Shown here: piece after piece, positions 18,005-25,558 of the stretch
Layout of the letters: each line of letters begins with the position of its first letter
Numbering within the stretch: position 1 is the first letter of the stretch
Notes under the pieces: model-generated
The model's database searches: none
Seen by the model: only the letters and a program-made list of their open reading frames with translations
Told to the model about the DNA's origin: nothing
Assembly: GCA_937927845.1 (NCBI GenBank)
Contig: CALFXE010000067.1
Span: 1-64,000, forward strand
DNA: 64,000 bases
Source of the DNA: an uncultured Paludibacter sp.
GTDB lineage: Bacteria; Bacteroidota; Bacteroidia; Bacteroidales; Paludibacteraceae
Reading direction: 5' to 3'
Position numbers and translations under genes: made by a program

Positions 18005-19183
18005 TTAGAGTTCTACGGCTGCAAGTTCGGCAAATGCCAGTTGATAATCCCTTTCGGCTGCAAGCGTCTGGTTTACGTTGTCGTAGTACAATCCCATTTC
18101 AACCATGTAATCAAGCAAGGATATTTCACCCGCATCAAGTGCTTTTTTCAACAGGATGGTATTATTTACGTTTGCCAGCGATTTACGATATTTGTCGGCA
18201 GTAGTTTTCAGTCCCATTGCTTTGGAATACTGTATTTGCAGTTGGCTGAAAAACTGTTGCTTGGTATCGGCTTCGCGGCTTTGGGCAGCAGCAACAGATG
18301 CCTTTGCCTGTTTCACCTGATTTTTATTCGACCATAGCGGTATGGATATACCAAGCGACACACCCTGATACCGTTGTCCGACTACTTTTTCACTCATGTA
18401 TCCGGCGGTAAACTTAGGCAGGTTCATCGCTTTGCTTAGTGATACCTGTTTCTGGCTTACTTCGATTTCGTTACGCACGTATGCCAACACCGGGTTTTTA
18501 TCTTCGGCTTGTACATACCAGTCGTTAAAGTTCAACGGAAGCTCACGGCTGCCGTAGTCTGCATCATTAAAGACTACGTCGATACCGCCGTTCAGCCTTT
18601 TCAACTGGGCAAGGAGTGCATCACGTTCTACTTCCATGCGCGATATTTCTCCTTGTATGGTAGAAAGGTTCAGGTTTACTTTGTTGTACTCCAAGATACT
18701 TACGTCGCCCCTGTCCATACGGTCTTTATAACCTTTGGCAATGGTTTCTGCATGTTCCAGACGCAAATAAAGTTCTTTAAGCAGGGAATTGTAATATATC
18801 AGTTCAATGCAGTATTGTTTTGCTTCGAGCAATATATTCATACGGTCGGCTTTGTACTGCCATTCCACAAGGTTGTTTCTACCGTTTGCTAACCGACTTT
18901 TCATTCCCGTAATGGTGGGAATGTCGAATGTCTGCGATACGCTAAAATCGGTACGATTACCTATATTTGAAGGGTTACCCCAGAGATAATTGAAGCCCAC
19001 TTCCGGATCATCAAGGAAGATGCCCGTTTTGTTTTGCAGCTTATCCGCTTCAACTTGTTCGCGGAGGGCTTTCAGGGTTGTATTGTTCTCTTCTATCGAA
19101 GACAATACAGGGTTGATATTATTCTGCGCATTGAGCGTTATGCCTGCGAAGAGTACCAACATGGTTATTATGATTGTTCTCAT
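18005..19183 (-). CDS. TolC-family outer-membrane efflux protein (CusC/CzcC-like)
   Basis: This 392-residue protein has a signal peptide ending ...GITLNAQ and two repeated helical hairpin regions typical of the TolC fold. It is shorter than NodT/OprM proteins, as CzcC-type partners often are. Its start overlaps the CusA-like stop (ATGA), which indicates translational coupling. It forms the outer-membrane channel of the tripartite metal pump. It is predicted to be a non-lipidated barrel because no Cys follows the signal peptide. Confidence 0.85.
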   Translation of the reverse strand: MRTIIITMLVLFAGITLNAQNNINPVLSSIEENNTTLKALREQVEADKLQNKTGIFLDDPEVGFNYLWGNPSNIGNRTDFSVSQTFDIPTITGMKSRLANGRNNLVEWQYKADRMNILLEAKQYCIELIYYNSLLKELYLRLEHAETIAKGYKDRMDRGDVSILEYNKVNLNLSTIQGEISRMEVERDALLAQLKRLNGGIDVVFNDADYGSRELPLNFNDWYVQAEDKNPVLAYVRNEIEVSQKQVSLSKAMNLPKFTAGYMSEKVVGQRYQGVSLGISIPLWSNKNQVKQAKASVAAAQSREADTKQQFFSQLQIQYSKAMGLKTTADKYRKSLANVNNTILLKKALDAGEISLLDYMVEMGLYYDNVNQTLAAERDYQLAFAELAAVEL

Positions 19184-22100
19184 TCTAATTCTAATTTAGT
19201 GTTGTTTACTTCAGGTTCCTCGTTGTCCAGAATTTCGGTTTCAACTACTTTCCTGTTTGTAATTAAGTACATGATAGGAATAATAAAGCCGTTGAGCAAA
19301 GTCGATGTGAGCAATCCGCCCAGGATAACCTTTGCCATCGGACTTTGTATTTCGTTACCCGGCAAATCACCACCCAATGCAAGCGGTATCAGTGCAAGAC
19401 CGGAGGTTAATGCGGTCATCAAGATGGGGTTTAGACGGTCTAACGAGCCGGTCATTACCGCATCAAGTTTGCTATACCCCTCTGCCACAAGGTCGTTGTA
19501 TCGTGAGATAAGCAACATACCGTTACGTGTAGCGATACCGAACAGGGAGATAAACCCGATAATAGCCGGTATGCTCAGAACGCCGTTAGTAAAGAAAATG
19601 GCAAACACTCCGCCGATAAGGGCAAGCGGCAGGTTAAGCAGGATAACAACGGACTGGTTTATGCTCTTAAACTGCGCAAACAGAAGCATGAAAATAGCAA
19701 GAATGGAGAAGATTGAGGTAATAAGCAGGGTGCGTGATGCTGCCTGTTCGCTCTCAAACTGTCCGCCGTACTCAATATGATAACCTTCGGGCAGTTCTAT
19801 CTTTTCGTTTACGATGTCCTGAATGTCATTTACTACTCCGCGCAGGTCACGTCCGGCAACGTTAGCCGATATTACAATCTTACGGGCAACGTTTTCCCTA
19901 TTGATGGTGTTGGGGCCTGTGGACGATGTTATTTCGGCTATATTACTCAATGGAATTTTACGTCCGTTGGCATCAACAATAAGGTTCTTTATCCTTTCGG
20001 CTGTTTCACGGCTATCGTCGTTTACTTTTAGGGTAAGGTCGAACGAGCGGTTTTCTTCGTACACCTGTGAAACGACTTCACCTGCGAGCATGACGTTTAC
20101 AATCTTCGCAAAGTCGGGTAAGGTTATGCCGTATTTCGCCATTACTTCCCTTTTGGGTTCTATCTTCAACTGCGGACGTTCCACTTGTTGTTCTACGTTC
20201 AGATCGGCAATACCTTCAATGTCCTGAATGTTTGCTTTTATTTGGTTACCGATGGAGAACATTTTATTGAGGTCTGTTCCGAACAACTTGATAGCGATGT
20301 TGGCACGTGTACCGGATAACATAGCGTCGATACGGTGCGAAATGGGTGCGCCTATTTCTATATTCACTCCCGGCAACACTTTTATCTTTTCGCGTATTTC
20401 GGCAAGCACTTCATCTTTGGAACGTTTATCGAGGATGAACGGTGCTTCGATTTCCGATACGTTTACACCGAGTGCGTGTTCATCGAGTTCGGCACGTCCT
20501 GTTTTCCGTCCTACGGTTTGAACTTCGGGTATGGAAAGCAAGATATCTTCTGCTATACGCCCCATCTTGTCGGATTCTTCAAGCGATATACCGGGCATAC
20601 TACTGATGCTTACGGTAAATGAACCCTCATTGAATGGCGGCAGGAAGCTACGACCTAATGAGAAGAAAATGATAACGGCAATCACTAAAACAACACCTGT
20701 TCCGCCAAGTACCCATTTCTTGTATTTGAGTGTCCATTTAAGGGCTACCTCGTAAACGATTTTCAGTTTCCTTACTATATACGGTTCACGTTCCGGTTTA
20801 TCATCTTTTCGTGGTTTACCCAACAGGTAGCTACACAATACTGGAGTAAGGGTTAAGGCTACTACGGTAGAAGCTATCAATGCCATAATAAAGGCTACTC
20901 CTAACGGTGCAAGCATACGACCTTCCATTCCAGAAAGGAAGAACAAGGGAACGAAGCTGGCGATGATGATAAATGTGGAGTATAGAATTGGCATACGCAC
21001 TTCTTTGGAAGCATCGAACACGACGTTGAGTACGGTTTTTTGCAGTTCCTTTGGTTTCTGCCTGTTCTCCCGCAATCGCTTGAACACATTTTCTACATCG
21101 ACAATGGCATCATCCACAAGCGAGCCAATAGCAATAGCCATACCTCCGAGGCTCATGGTATTAATAGTAAGCCCCATGAATTTTAAGGAGAGTATTGCAA
21201 AGACTAATGACAACGGTATCGTTACAAGTGATATAATGGTTGTACGTGCGTTCATCAGGAAGATAACGAGAACGATAACCACGAAGATACCCCCTTCGTA
21301 CAATGATTTCTGTACGTTATTGATGGAGTTGTCTATAAAACGTGCCTGACGAAAGATGTCGGTTGTTATCTTCACATCTGCCGGAAGCTGTTTCTGTAAA
21401 TCGGCAAGCGAAGCGTCAAGTTTGTCTGTCAATTCGAGCGTACTTGTAGCCGGTTGCTTGGTAACAGTTATCAATACGGCAGCTTTGCCGTCGTTGGATG
21501 CCATACCCAGTTTAGGTGCTTTATCTCCTATTTTTACTTCAGCAATGTTTTCTATCAGGATAGGAACATTGTTTACTGTTTTGATAACAGCTTTTCCCAA
21601 TGATGGTATTTTATTTGTTGAAAGCACGCCACGGATGATAAATTCGTTTCCGTATTCATACAATACACCACCTGCGGCGTTCTGGTTCATTTCGGTAACG
21701 ACGTCGATTACTTCATTGAGTCCAACGTTGTAATGCTTCATCTTTCCGGGGTCGAGCAATATCTGGTATTCTTTGATTTCACCACCGAGAACGGTTACCT
21801 GTGCCACACCACCTGTTGATAATAAACGAGGGCGGATAGTCCAGTCGGATAAGGTACGCAAATCCTGTAGCGAGGTTGAGTCGGCGGTCACACCGATAAT
21901 CATCAACTCACCCAATATGGACGATTGCGGCCCAAGCGTTGGATTACCAACGTTAGAGGGTAACTGGTCGTTGACTACGGCTAACTTTTCGGATACAATC
22001 TGACGGGCACGGTAGATGTCCGTTCCCCAGTTAAATTCTACCCATACGATAGAAAAGCCTGTAGTGGAGGATGAACGCACACGGCGCACATCGGTAGCAC

Positions 22101-22323
22101 CGTTCAAAGCGGTTTCGACAGGGAATGTAACGAGCCGTTCGACTTCTTCGGGAGCCATGCCGCGAGCCTCTGTCATCACCACAACGGTGGGTGCATTGAG
22201 GTCGGGGAATACATCGACTTCCATGTTTACGGCTGTATAGGTTCCTGCCAGCATAAGCAGCAGGGATGCCACTAAAACAACGACACGGTTGTTCAGCGAG
22301 AATTTTATTATCTTGTTCAACAT
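19180..22323 (-). CDS. Heavy-metal efflux RND transporter (CusA/CzcA family)
   Basis: This 1047-residue inner-membrane proton antiporter has two large periplasmic loops and twelve expected membrane helices. It opens with FSLNNRVVVLVASLLLMLAGTYTA and MEVDVFPDLNAPTVVVMTEA, typical of HME-RND pumps. In the predicted TM4 the acidic pattern is GSLVDDAIVDVENVFKRL. The carboxylates are proton-relay residues; the pattern does not by itself tell copper from zinc. The gene lies between the adaptor and the outer-membrane channel. There are 20 bases between the adaptor stop and this start. Confidence 0.92.
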   Translation of the reverse strand: MLNKIIKFSLNNRVVVLVASLLLMLAGTYTAVNMEVDVFPDLNAPTVVVMTEARGMAPEEVERLVTFPVETALNGATDVRRVRSSSTTGFSIVWVEFNWGTDIYRARQIVSEKLAVVNDQLPSNVGNPTLGPQSSILGELMIIGVTADSTSLQDLRTLSDWTIRPRLLSTGGVAQVTVLGGEIKEYQILLDPGKMKHYNVGLNEVIDVVTEMNQNAAGGVLYEYGNEFIIRGVLSTNKIPSLGKAVIKTVNNVPILIENIAEVKIGDKAPKLGMASNDGKAAVLITVTKQPATSTLELTDKLDASLADLQKQLPADVKITTDIFRQARFIDNSINNVQKSLYEGGIFVVIVLVIFLMNARTTIISLVTIPLSLVFAILSLKFMGLTINTMSLGGMAIAIGSLVDDAIVDVENVFKRLRENRQKPKELQKTVLNVVFDASKEVRMPILYSTFIIIASFVPLFFLSGMEGRMLAPLGVAFIMALIASTVVALTLTPVLCSYLLGKPRKDDKPEREPYIVRKLKIVYEVALKWTLKYKKWVLGGTGVVLVIAVIIFFSLGRSFLPPFNEGSFTVSISSMPGISLEESDKMGRIAEDILLSIPEVQTVGRKTGRAELDEHALGVNVSEIEAPFILDKRSKDEVLAEIREKIKVLPGVNIEIGAPISHRIDAMLSGTRANIAIKLFGTDLNKMFSIGNQIKANIQDIEGIADLNVEQQVERPQLKIEPKREVMAKYGITLPDFAKIVNVMLAGEVVSQVYEENRSFDLTLKVNDDSRETAERIKNLIVDANGRKIPLSNIAEITSSTGPNTINRENVARKIVISANVAGRDLRGVVNDIQDIVNEKIELPEGYHIEYGGQFESEQAASRTLLITSIFSILAIFMLLFAQFKSINQSVVILLNLPLALIGGVFAIFFTNGVLSIPAIIGFISLFGIATRNGMLLISRYNDLVAEGYSKLDAVMTGSLDRLNPILMTALTSGLALIPLALGGDLPGNEIQSPMAKVILGGLLTSTLLNGFIIPIMYLITNRKVVETEILDNEEPEVNNTKLELE

Positions 22324-22343
22324 ACTGATTCGTGTTTTAATGG

Positions 22344-23669
22344 TTAGTGACTATGTCCTTCGGGCATTACTGAAGAAGTTGCTGCCAGTTTCACCTGATA
22401 TACTCCTTTGGTAACTACTTTGGCTCCGCGTTGAAGACCTGAAAGGATCTGCACTCTTTCGCCGTTATTCTGTCCGAGGGTTACTTCCTGTTTCTTATAT
22501 TCTTCGTCGCCTATTTGCAGATACACGAAGTTAAGTCCCTGTTCTTCGGTAATAGCAGAAACGGGAACGGATATTACATTATCCTGTAAGGTCGAAAGCA
22601 GATATACTTCGGTATATGCTCCGGGAATAATATCGCCCACGTTATCAAACTCGAATGTAACAGGAATATAGAAAGATTGGTCAGTGGATGCTTTACCGAA
22701 AGATAAAAGCCGGCCGTTAAGTTCCGAAAGTTTATATACCTGATTGTCATAGGCAGGCTTAAAGTTAGCACTACTGATGCTTTTAAGTATCTTGAAATTG
22801 TTCTCTGATACTTCGGCTCGTAGCTGCAAACGCCTATTCTGCGATACAGTTGCAATGGGCTGACCTACTGAAACGTATTCCCCCTGTGCAACAAGCCTGT
22901 TCTTAATATATCCGGCAATGGGAGCTGTAACGCTTACCCCGGTGGCTGTCATATTGCCTGCCTGTGCCTGATATACTGTTTTCGCTGTTTCATAACGCAA
23001 ACGAGCCTGTTCAAAGTCCTTAGCGGAAATAATCTGGTCTTTTACCAATGATTCGGCACGTTGGAACTCTTTCTGTGCAGTTTCGTATTCAATCCGCGCT
23101 TTTACGGACGGATCGCCTTCCAACAGTTTCTTTGCTGAAATAGTTACAATGGATTGTCCGGCTTGTACGGCTGTACCGTCTGTTATGGACGGATTGGTGA
23201 AAGATACAATACCGTTGGAAGTAGCTGCAATAACAGCTTCATCACCCTGCGAGGCTTGTATCTGTCCACTGGTTTTAATGGAATTGTAGAAACTACCAAG
23301 AGCAACGGTTTCTGTCTTCAATCCAACAAGTTGCGCTTGCTGTTTGGTGAAAAGTATTTCATCCGAATGGCTGTCTTCCATTGCTTCTGCTCCGTGGTCA
23401 TGTCCGTCGCCCTCGGAGTGCTTATGATCTTTCTCGTTAGCGTGGTCATGCCCATCGCCGTCAGTATGTTTATGTTCTTTATCGTTTGAATGGTCATGTC
23501 CATCACCTTCGGAGTGTTCATGCTCTTTCTCATTAGAATGGTCATGTCCATCACCATCAACATGCTCATGTTTATCACTTGATTTTTGATTGTTTTTTCC
23601 CTGACCGGAATTGCATCCGGTTAATAATATTGCGATAACAACGAATAATCCTATTATGTACGTTTTCAT
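22344..23669 (-). CDS. RND periplasmic adaptor (CusB/CzcB-like) with His-rich repeats
   Basis: The 441-residue lipoprotein has a lipobox LLTGC (Cys 19). It is followed by four His/Asp-rich 16-residue repeats (residues 34-97) and then an ordinary membrane-fusion-protein core with barrel-sandwich and hairpin domains (QIQASQGDEAVIAATSNGIVSF...). The His tract probably binds divalent metal in the periplasm and passes it to the RND pump; this is inferred from composition. It is the first gene of the pump trio. A 165-bp gap containing a 19-bp palindrome separates it from the upstream DUF6769-like gene. Confidence 0.9.
   Translation of the reverse strand: MKTYIIGLFVVIAILLTGCNSGQGKNNQKSSDKHEHVDGDGHDHSNEKEHEHSEGDGHDHSNDKEHKHTDGDGHDHANEKDHKHSEGDGHDHGAEAMEDSHSDEILFTKQQAQLVGLKTETVALGSFYNSIKTSGQIQASQGDEAVIAATSNGIVSFTNPSITDGTAVQAGQSIVTISAKKLLEGDPSVKARIEYETAQKEFQRAESLVKDQIISAKDFEQARLRYETAKTVYQAQAGNMTATGVSVTAPIAGYIKNRLVAQGEYVSVGQPIATVSQNRRLQLRAEVSENNFKILKSISSANFKPAYDNQVYKLSELNGRLLSFGKASTDQSFYIPVTFEFDNVGDIIPGAYTEVYLLSTLQDNVISVPVSAITEEQGLNFVYLQIGDEEYKKQEVTLGQNNGERVQILSGLQRGAKVVTKGVYQVKLAATSSVMPEGHSH
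23379..23570 (-). repeat. Four tandem 48-bp repeats encoding a His-rich tract
   Basis: The repeats encode HEHVDGDGHDHSNEKE and three variants (HEHSEGDG..., HKHTDGDG..., HKHSEGDG...). Copy number could change by recombination without breaking the frame. Confidence 0.85.
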
Positions 23670-23809
23670 TTTATTTTTTAATTATTGGGGGAAGTAAAGC
23701 ATATCCTGATATTTGCTTTGCTTCTCGTGAGAAATATTGATTTTTATGGGTTGATATGTATATACCAATACCCTATGCCTTGAACATATCCAAATGCACA
23801 AAGCAGCAT

Positions 23810-23828
23810 GACTTACAGCCTGTAAGTC
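23810..23828. promoter_or_regulatory. 19-bp palindrome upstream of the metal-efflux operon
   Basis: GACTTACAG-C-CTGTAAGTC is a perfect 9-1-9 dyad. On the minus strand a TTG precedes it and a CTGCTTTG box follows about 21 bp later, so it would lie between the -33 and -7 elements. It is a candidate operator for a metal-responsive regulator. It contains TACA...TGTA with a 3-base gap; no CopY/BlaI gene is in the window. Confidence 0.45.
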
Positions 23829-23834
23829 AAAACA

Positions 23835-24272
23835 TCAGGAAATTATGGAAGGAGGGGCGCGTAAACCGTGAAATTGGTTTGCTTCTGCGGATTTATAGAA
23901 TGAAATAAATTCTCCGTACTCAAAGTCGGAGGTTGATTCTCCCGAATCGTAGATTAAGAAATCCGCAGCTAAAAAGAATATCGGGAATAAATGTGTAAGA
24001 TCATGGTTTTGACAAGAAGAAACCTTGCACTTAGTTTCATTTGTCGTTTTGGGTGAAGTATATTTAGATTCAGCAATACAAGATTGTTCATGGTCACTGT
24101 CATTAGGTAACTCACGATGGTCTGTATGTTCATCGTTTACCTGATTATCCTGTTCGCATATCTCCATAACAATACACACCAATCCCTCATGATGATGATG
24201 TGGTACTATTGCAAGTATCAGTAATACTAAACTTGACAATGCAACAAACGATATGGAAATAATTCGTTTCAC
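23835..24272 (-). CDS. DUF6769-like His-rich envelope protein (copy 1)
   Basis: This protein has an N-terminal membrane segment (IISISFVALSSLVLLILAIV), then PHHHH, an acidic His-containing middle, and a conserved end FLAADFLIY...FISFYKSAEANQFHGLRAPP. The start is taken as GTG 24272 because a TATCTTTG promoter box lies at 24293-24300. An ATG at 24338 would be upstream of that promoter and inside the previous gene. Residues from PHHHH onward align with the paralogue at 30486-30917. Function is unknown; the His content and the efflux neighbours suggest metal sensing or buffering. It lies between the Fur-like gene and the CusB-like gene. Confidence 0.65.
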   Translation of the reverse strand: MKRIISISFVALSSLVLLILAIVPHHHHEGLVCIVMEICEQDNQVNDEHTDHRELPNDSDHEQSCIAESKYTSPKTTNETKCKVSSCQNHDLTHLFPIFFLAADFLIYDSGESTSDFEYGEFISFYKSAEANQFHGLRAPPSIIS

Positions 24273-24292
24273 TAAATCTTTTTTTACCTGTG

Positions 24293-24328
24293 CAAAGATA
24301 AAATAAAAAGTCATGCAACTAAGTTGCA
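24293..24328 (-). promoter_or_regulatory. Promoter with a Fur-family-like 7-1-7 operator
   Basis: TATCTTTG (minus strand, 24300-24293) is an exact -7 box. TGCAACT-A-AGTTGCA at 24314-24328 is a 7-1-7 dyad covering the -33 region, the architecture of Fur/Zur boxes. It overlaps the last codons of the Fur-like gene itself, so that regulator could control the DUF6769-like gene and the pump downstream. Confidence 0.55.
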
Positions 24329-24750
24329 ATCTTATCACATTTTCCGCTATAGCCTTTAATTACGAAATTAACGCTCTCCAATTCCATATTTCCCGGTAGT
24401 TCTATTTGAGGAACAGGCACGTTTTCCAAACAAAATGCCTTTTTACAGTAGTTACAGTAAAAGTGTAAATGATAATCACCTTCACTACAACCGCAATCCT
24501 CCTGACAAACCGAATATTTAACCGAACCTGATCCGTCGTCAAATTTATGAATCAGCCCATTATCATTAAAGAGGTGAATTATACGAGAAATAGTCGATTT
24601 ATCAATGCTCAATAATTTTTTCTCTAAGTCCCCTAAACTGAATGCTTCGGTGAACTTTAGCATTGTATCCCATACTAAAATCCGTGTAGATGTGGGCTTT
24701 ATGCCTTTTCCTTCTAATAATTTTATGATAAAATCGTCCACGTATTTCAA
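24319..24750 (-). CDS. Fur-family metal-responsive regulator
   Basis: The 143-residue protein has a winged helix (KGIKPTSTRILVWDTML...SLGDLEKKLLSIDKSTISRIIHLFNDNGLI) and a dimerization domain with YHLHFYCNYCKKAF. This keeps the HxHF histidines and a CxxC zinc site, plus an extra CQEDCGC cluster. The C-terminal second CxxC of many Fur proteins is absent. The first in-frame codon after a stop is TTG (24750); GTG 24741 is an alternative. A Zur- or peroxide/metal-type repressor for the efflux genes is likely. The specific metal cannot be read from sequence. Confidence 0.8.
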   Translation of the reverse strand: MKYVDDFIIKLLEGKGIKPTSTRILVWDTMLKFTEAFSLGDLEKKLLSIDKSTISRIIHLFNDNGLIHKFDDGSGSVKYSVCQEDCGCSEGDYHLHFYCNYCKKAFCLENVPVPQIELPGNMELESVNFVIKGYSGKCDKIAT

Positions 24751-24778
24751 AGATTATTTATGTTATTTATTCTATAAC

Positions 24779-24830
24779 AAAAAGGATGTGTCAAATGATG
24801 CTGATTTTAAAATCACTGCACATCCTTTTT
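24779..24830 (-). terminator. Terminator after His-rich lipoprotein 1
   Basis: A 12-bp stem AAAAAGGATGTG/CACATCCTTTTT (24779-24790, 24819-24830) encloses an inner dyad GATTTTAAAATC. It lies 12 bases after the lipoprotein stop and separates that gene from the Fur-like gene. Confidence 0.7.
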
Positions 24831-24842
24831 GCATATAATATC

Positions 24843-25454
24843 TTAATTATGATGGTTGCCCTTATTATGAGAGCCATCGGCACTTCCATTGTGATTGTGG
24901 CTCTTATCAGTACAGGTATTCACATCATGATTTTGTTCCCCATTGTGATTATGACTTGCATCAGTGCAAGTGTTCACATCATGGTTTTGTTCTCCATTGT
25001 GATTATGGCTTGTATCTGTACAAGTATTCACATCATGGTTTTGTCCGTTATTGTGATTATGGTTTGCATCAGTACAAGTATTCACATCGTGGTTTTGTGT
25101 GTTGTTATGATTGTGGCTTACATCCATGCAGGTATTGGAATCATGGTTATTTCCTCCATGTCCTGTGCCTGTGCCATTGTGATGGGTACCGTCATGTTTA
25201 ATTCCTGAATGTTGGGAATTTGTACAAACCTGATGTGTTCCGTCTGCAAGTATATCGCAGTTTTCGTGATTTCCGGCAGCACACTGATTCAGCACGCTGC
25301 TTTTGTAGATATCGCCATTTGAAAAACCGAGTGTAGATGCACGAAGCTCCAAACTTTGATCTATATCTCCAAAGTTGCTATCATCATCCTGGCTACAAGA
25401 AACGAATGTGATAACCGATGCGAGAACCGCTAATGAATAAAATACTCTTTTCAT
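24843..25454 (-). CDS. His-rich lipoprotein with tandem repeats (copy 1)
   Basis: The 203-residue product has a lipobox-like end TFVSC (Cys 20) and a core CAAGNHENCDILADGTHQVCTNSQHSGIKHDGTHHNGT. Five 18-residue repeats of the type DVNTCTDASHNHNGEQNH follow (residues 105 to about 190). Regular Cys/His spacing suggests metal binding at the cell surface or in the periplasm. The core is shared with the protein at 31032-31382. An ECF-type promoter lies 35 bases upstream (25489-25514). No known family name could be assigned. Confidence 0.75.
   Translation of the reverse strand: MKRVFYSLAVLASVITFVSCSQDDDSNFGDIDQSLELRASTLGFSNGDIYKSSVLNQCAAGNHENCDILADGTHQVCTNSQHSGIKHDGTHHNGTGTGHGGNNHDSNTCMDVSHNHNNTQNHDVNTCTDANHNHNNGQNHDVNTCTDTSHNHNGEQNHDVNTCTDASHNHNGEQNHDVNTCTDKSHNHNGSADGSHNKGNHHN
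24885..25142 (-). repeat. Five 54-bp tandem coding repeats (last partial)
   Basis: Each unit encodes about DVNTCTDxSHNHNxxQNH (18 residues). The first unit is the most divergent (DSNTCMDVSHNHNNTQNH). Units are in frame, so array length can change without loss of the protein. Confidence 0.85.
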
Positions 25455-25488
25455 ATTCCTTTATTGTTAAAATGTTATATGTTAATAT

Positions 25489-25514
25489 ACCGCATAAGAG
25501 TAATTATACCCTAC
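25489..25514 (-). promoter_or_regulatory. ECF-sigma promoter, site A
   Basis: On the minus strand, GTAGGGTA (25514-25507) is followed after exactly 12 bases by TGCGGT (25494-25489). The same two boxes with the same spacing occur at 31443-31468 and 35214-35239. The last lies upstream of an ECF sigma gene, which is the expected self-controlled promoter. Confidence 0.75.
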
Positions 25515-25558
25515 CAAAAAATAAAATAATTTTTAACTTGAACGGAGAAAGACACTTC

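Noticed and set aside
19034..19780. 248-codon plus-strand frame antisense to the CusC/CusA-like genes
   Set aside because: It is a shadow frame opposite a strongly conserved RND transporter, with no domain, no ribosome site and an unusual composition.
23810..23828. CopY/BlaI-type operator
   Set aside because: The TACA/TGTA half-sites are separated by three bases rather than two, and no CopY/BlaI-type gene is present. It was kept only as an unassigned palindrome.
24885..25142. Possible CRISPR array because of evenly spaced repeats
   Set aside because: The 54-bp units have no unique spacers, are in frame and encode a protein repeat. No cas genes are present.
24786..25208. 140-codon plus-strand frame rich in Ile/Val/Met
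   Set aside because: It is the reverse complement of the His-rich tandem repeats of the minus-strand lipoprotein. The hydrophobic pattern arises from the complement of His/Asn codons.
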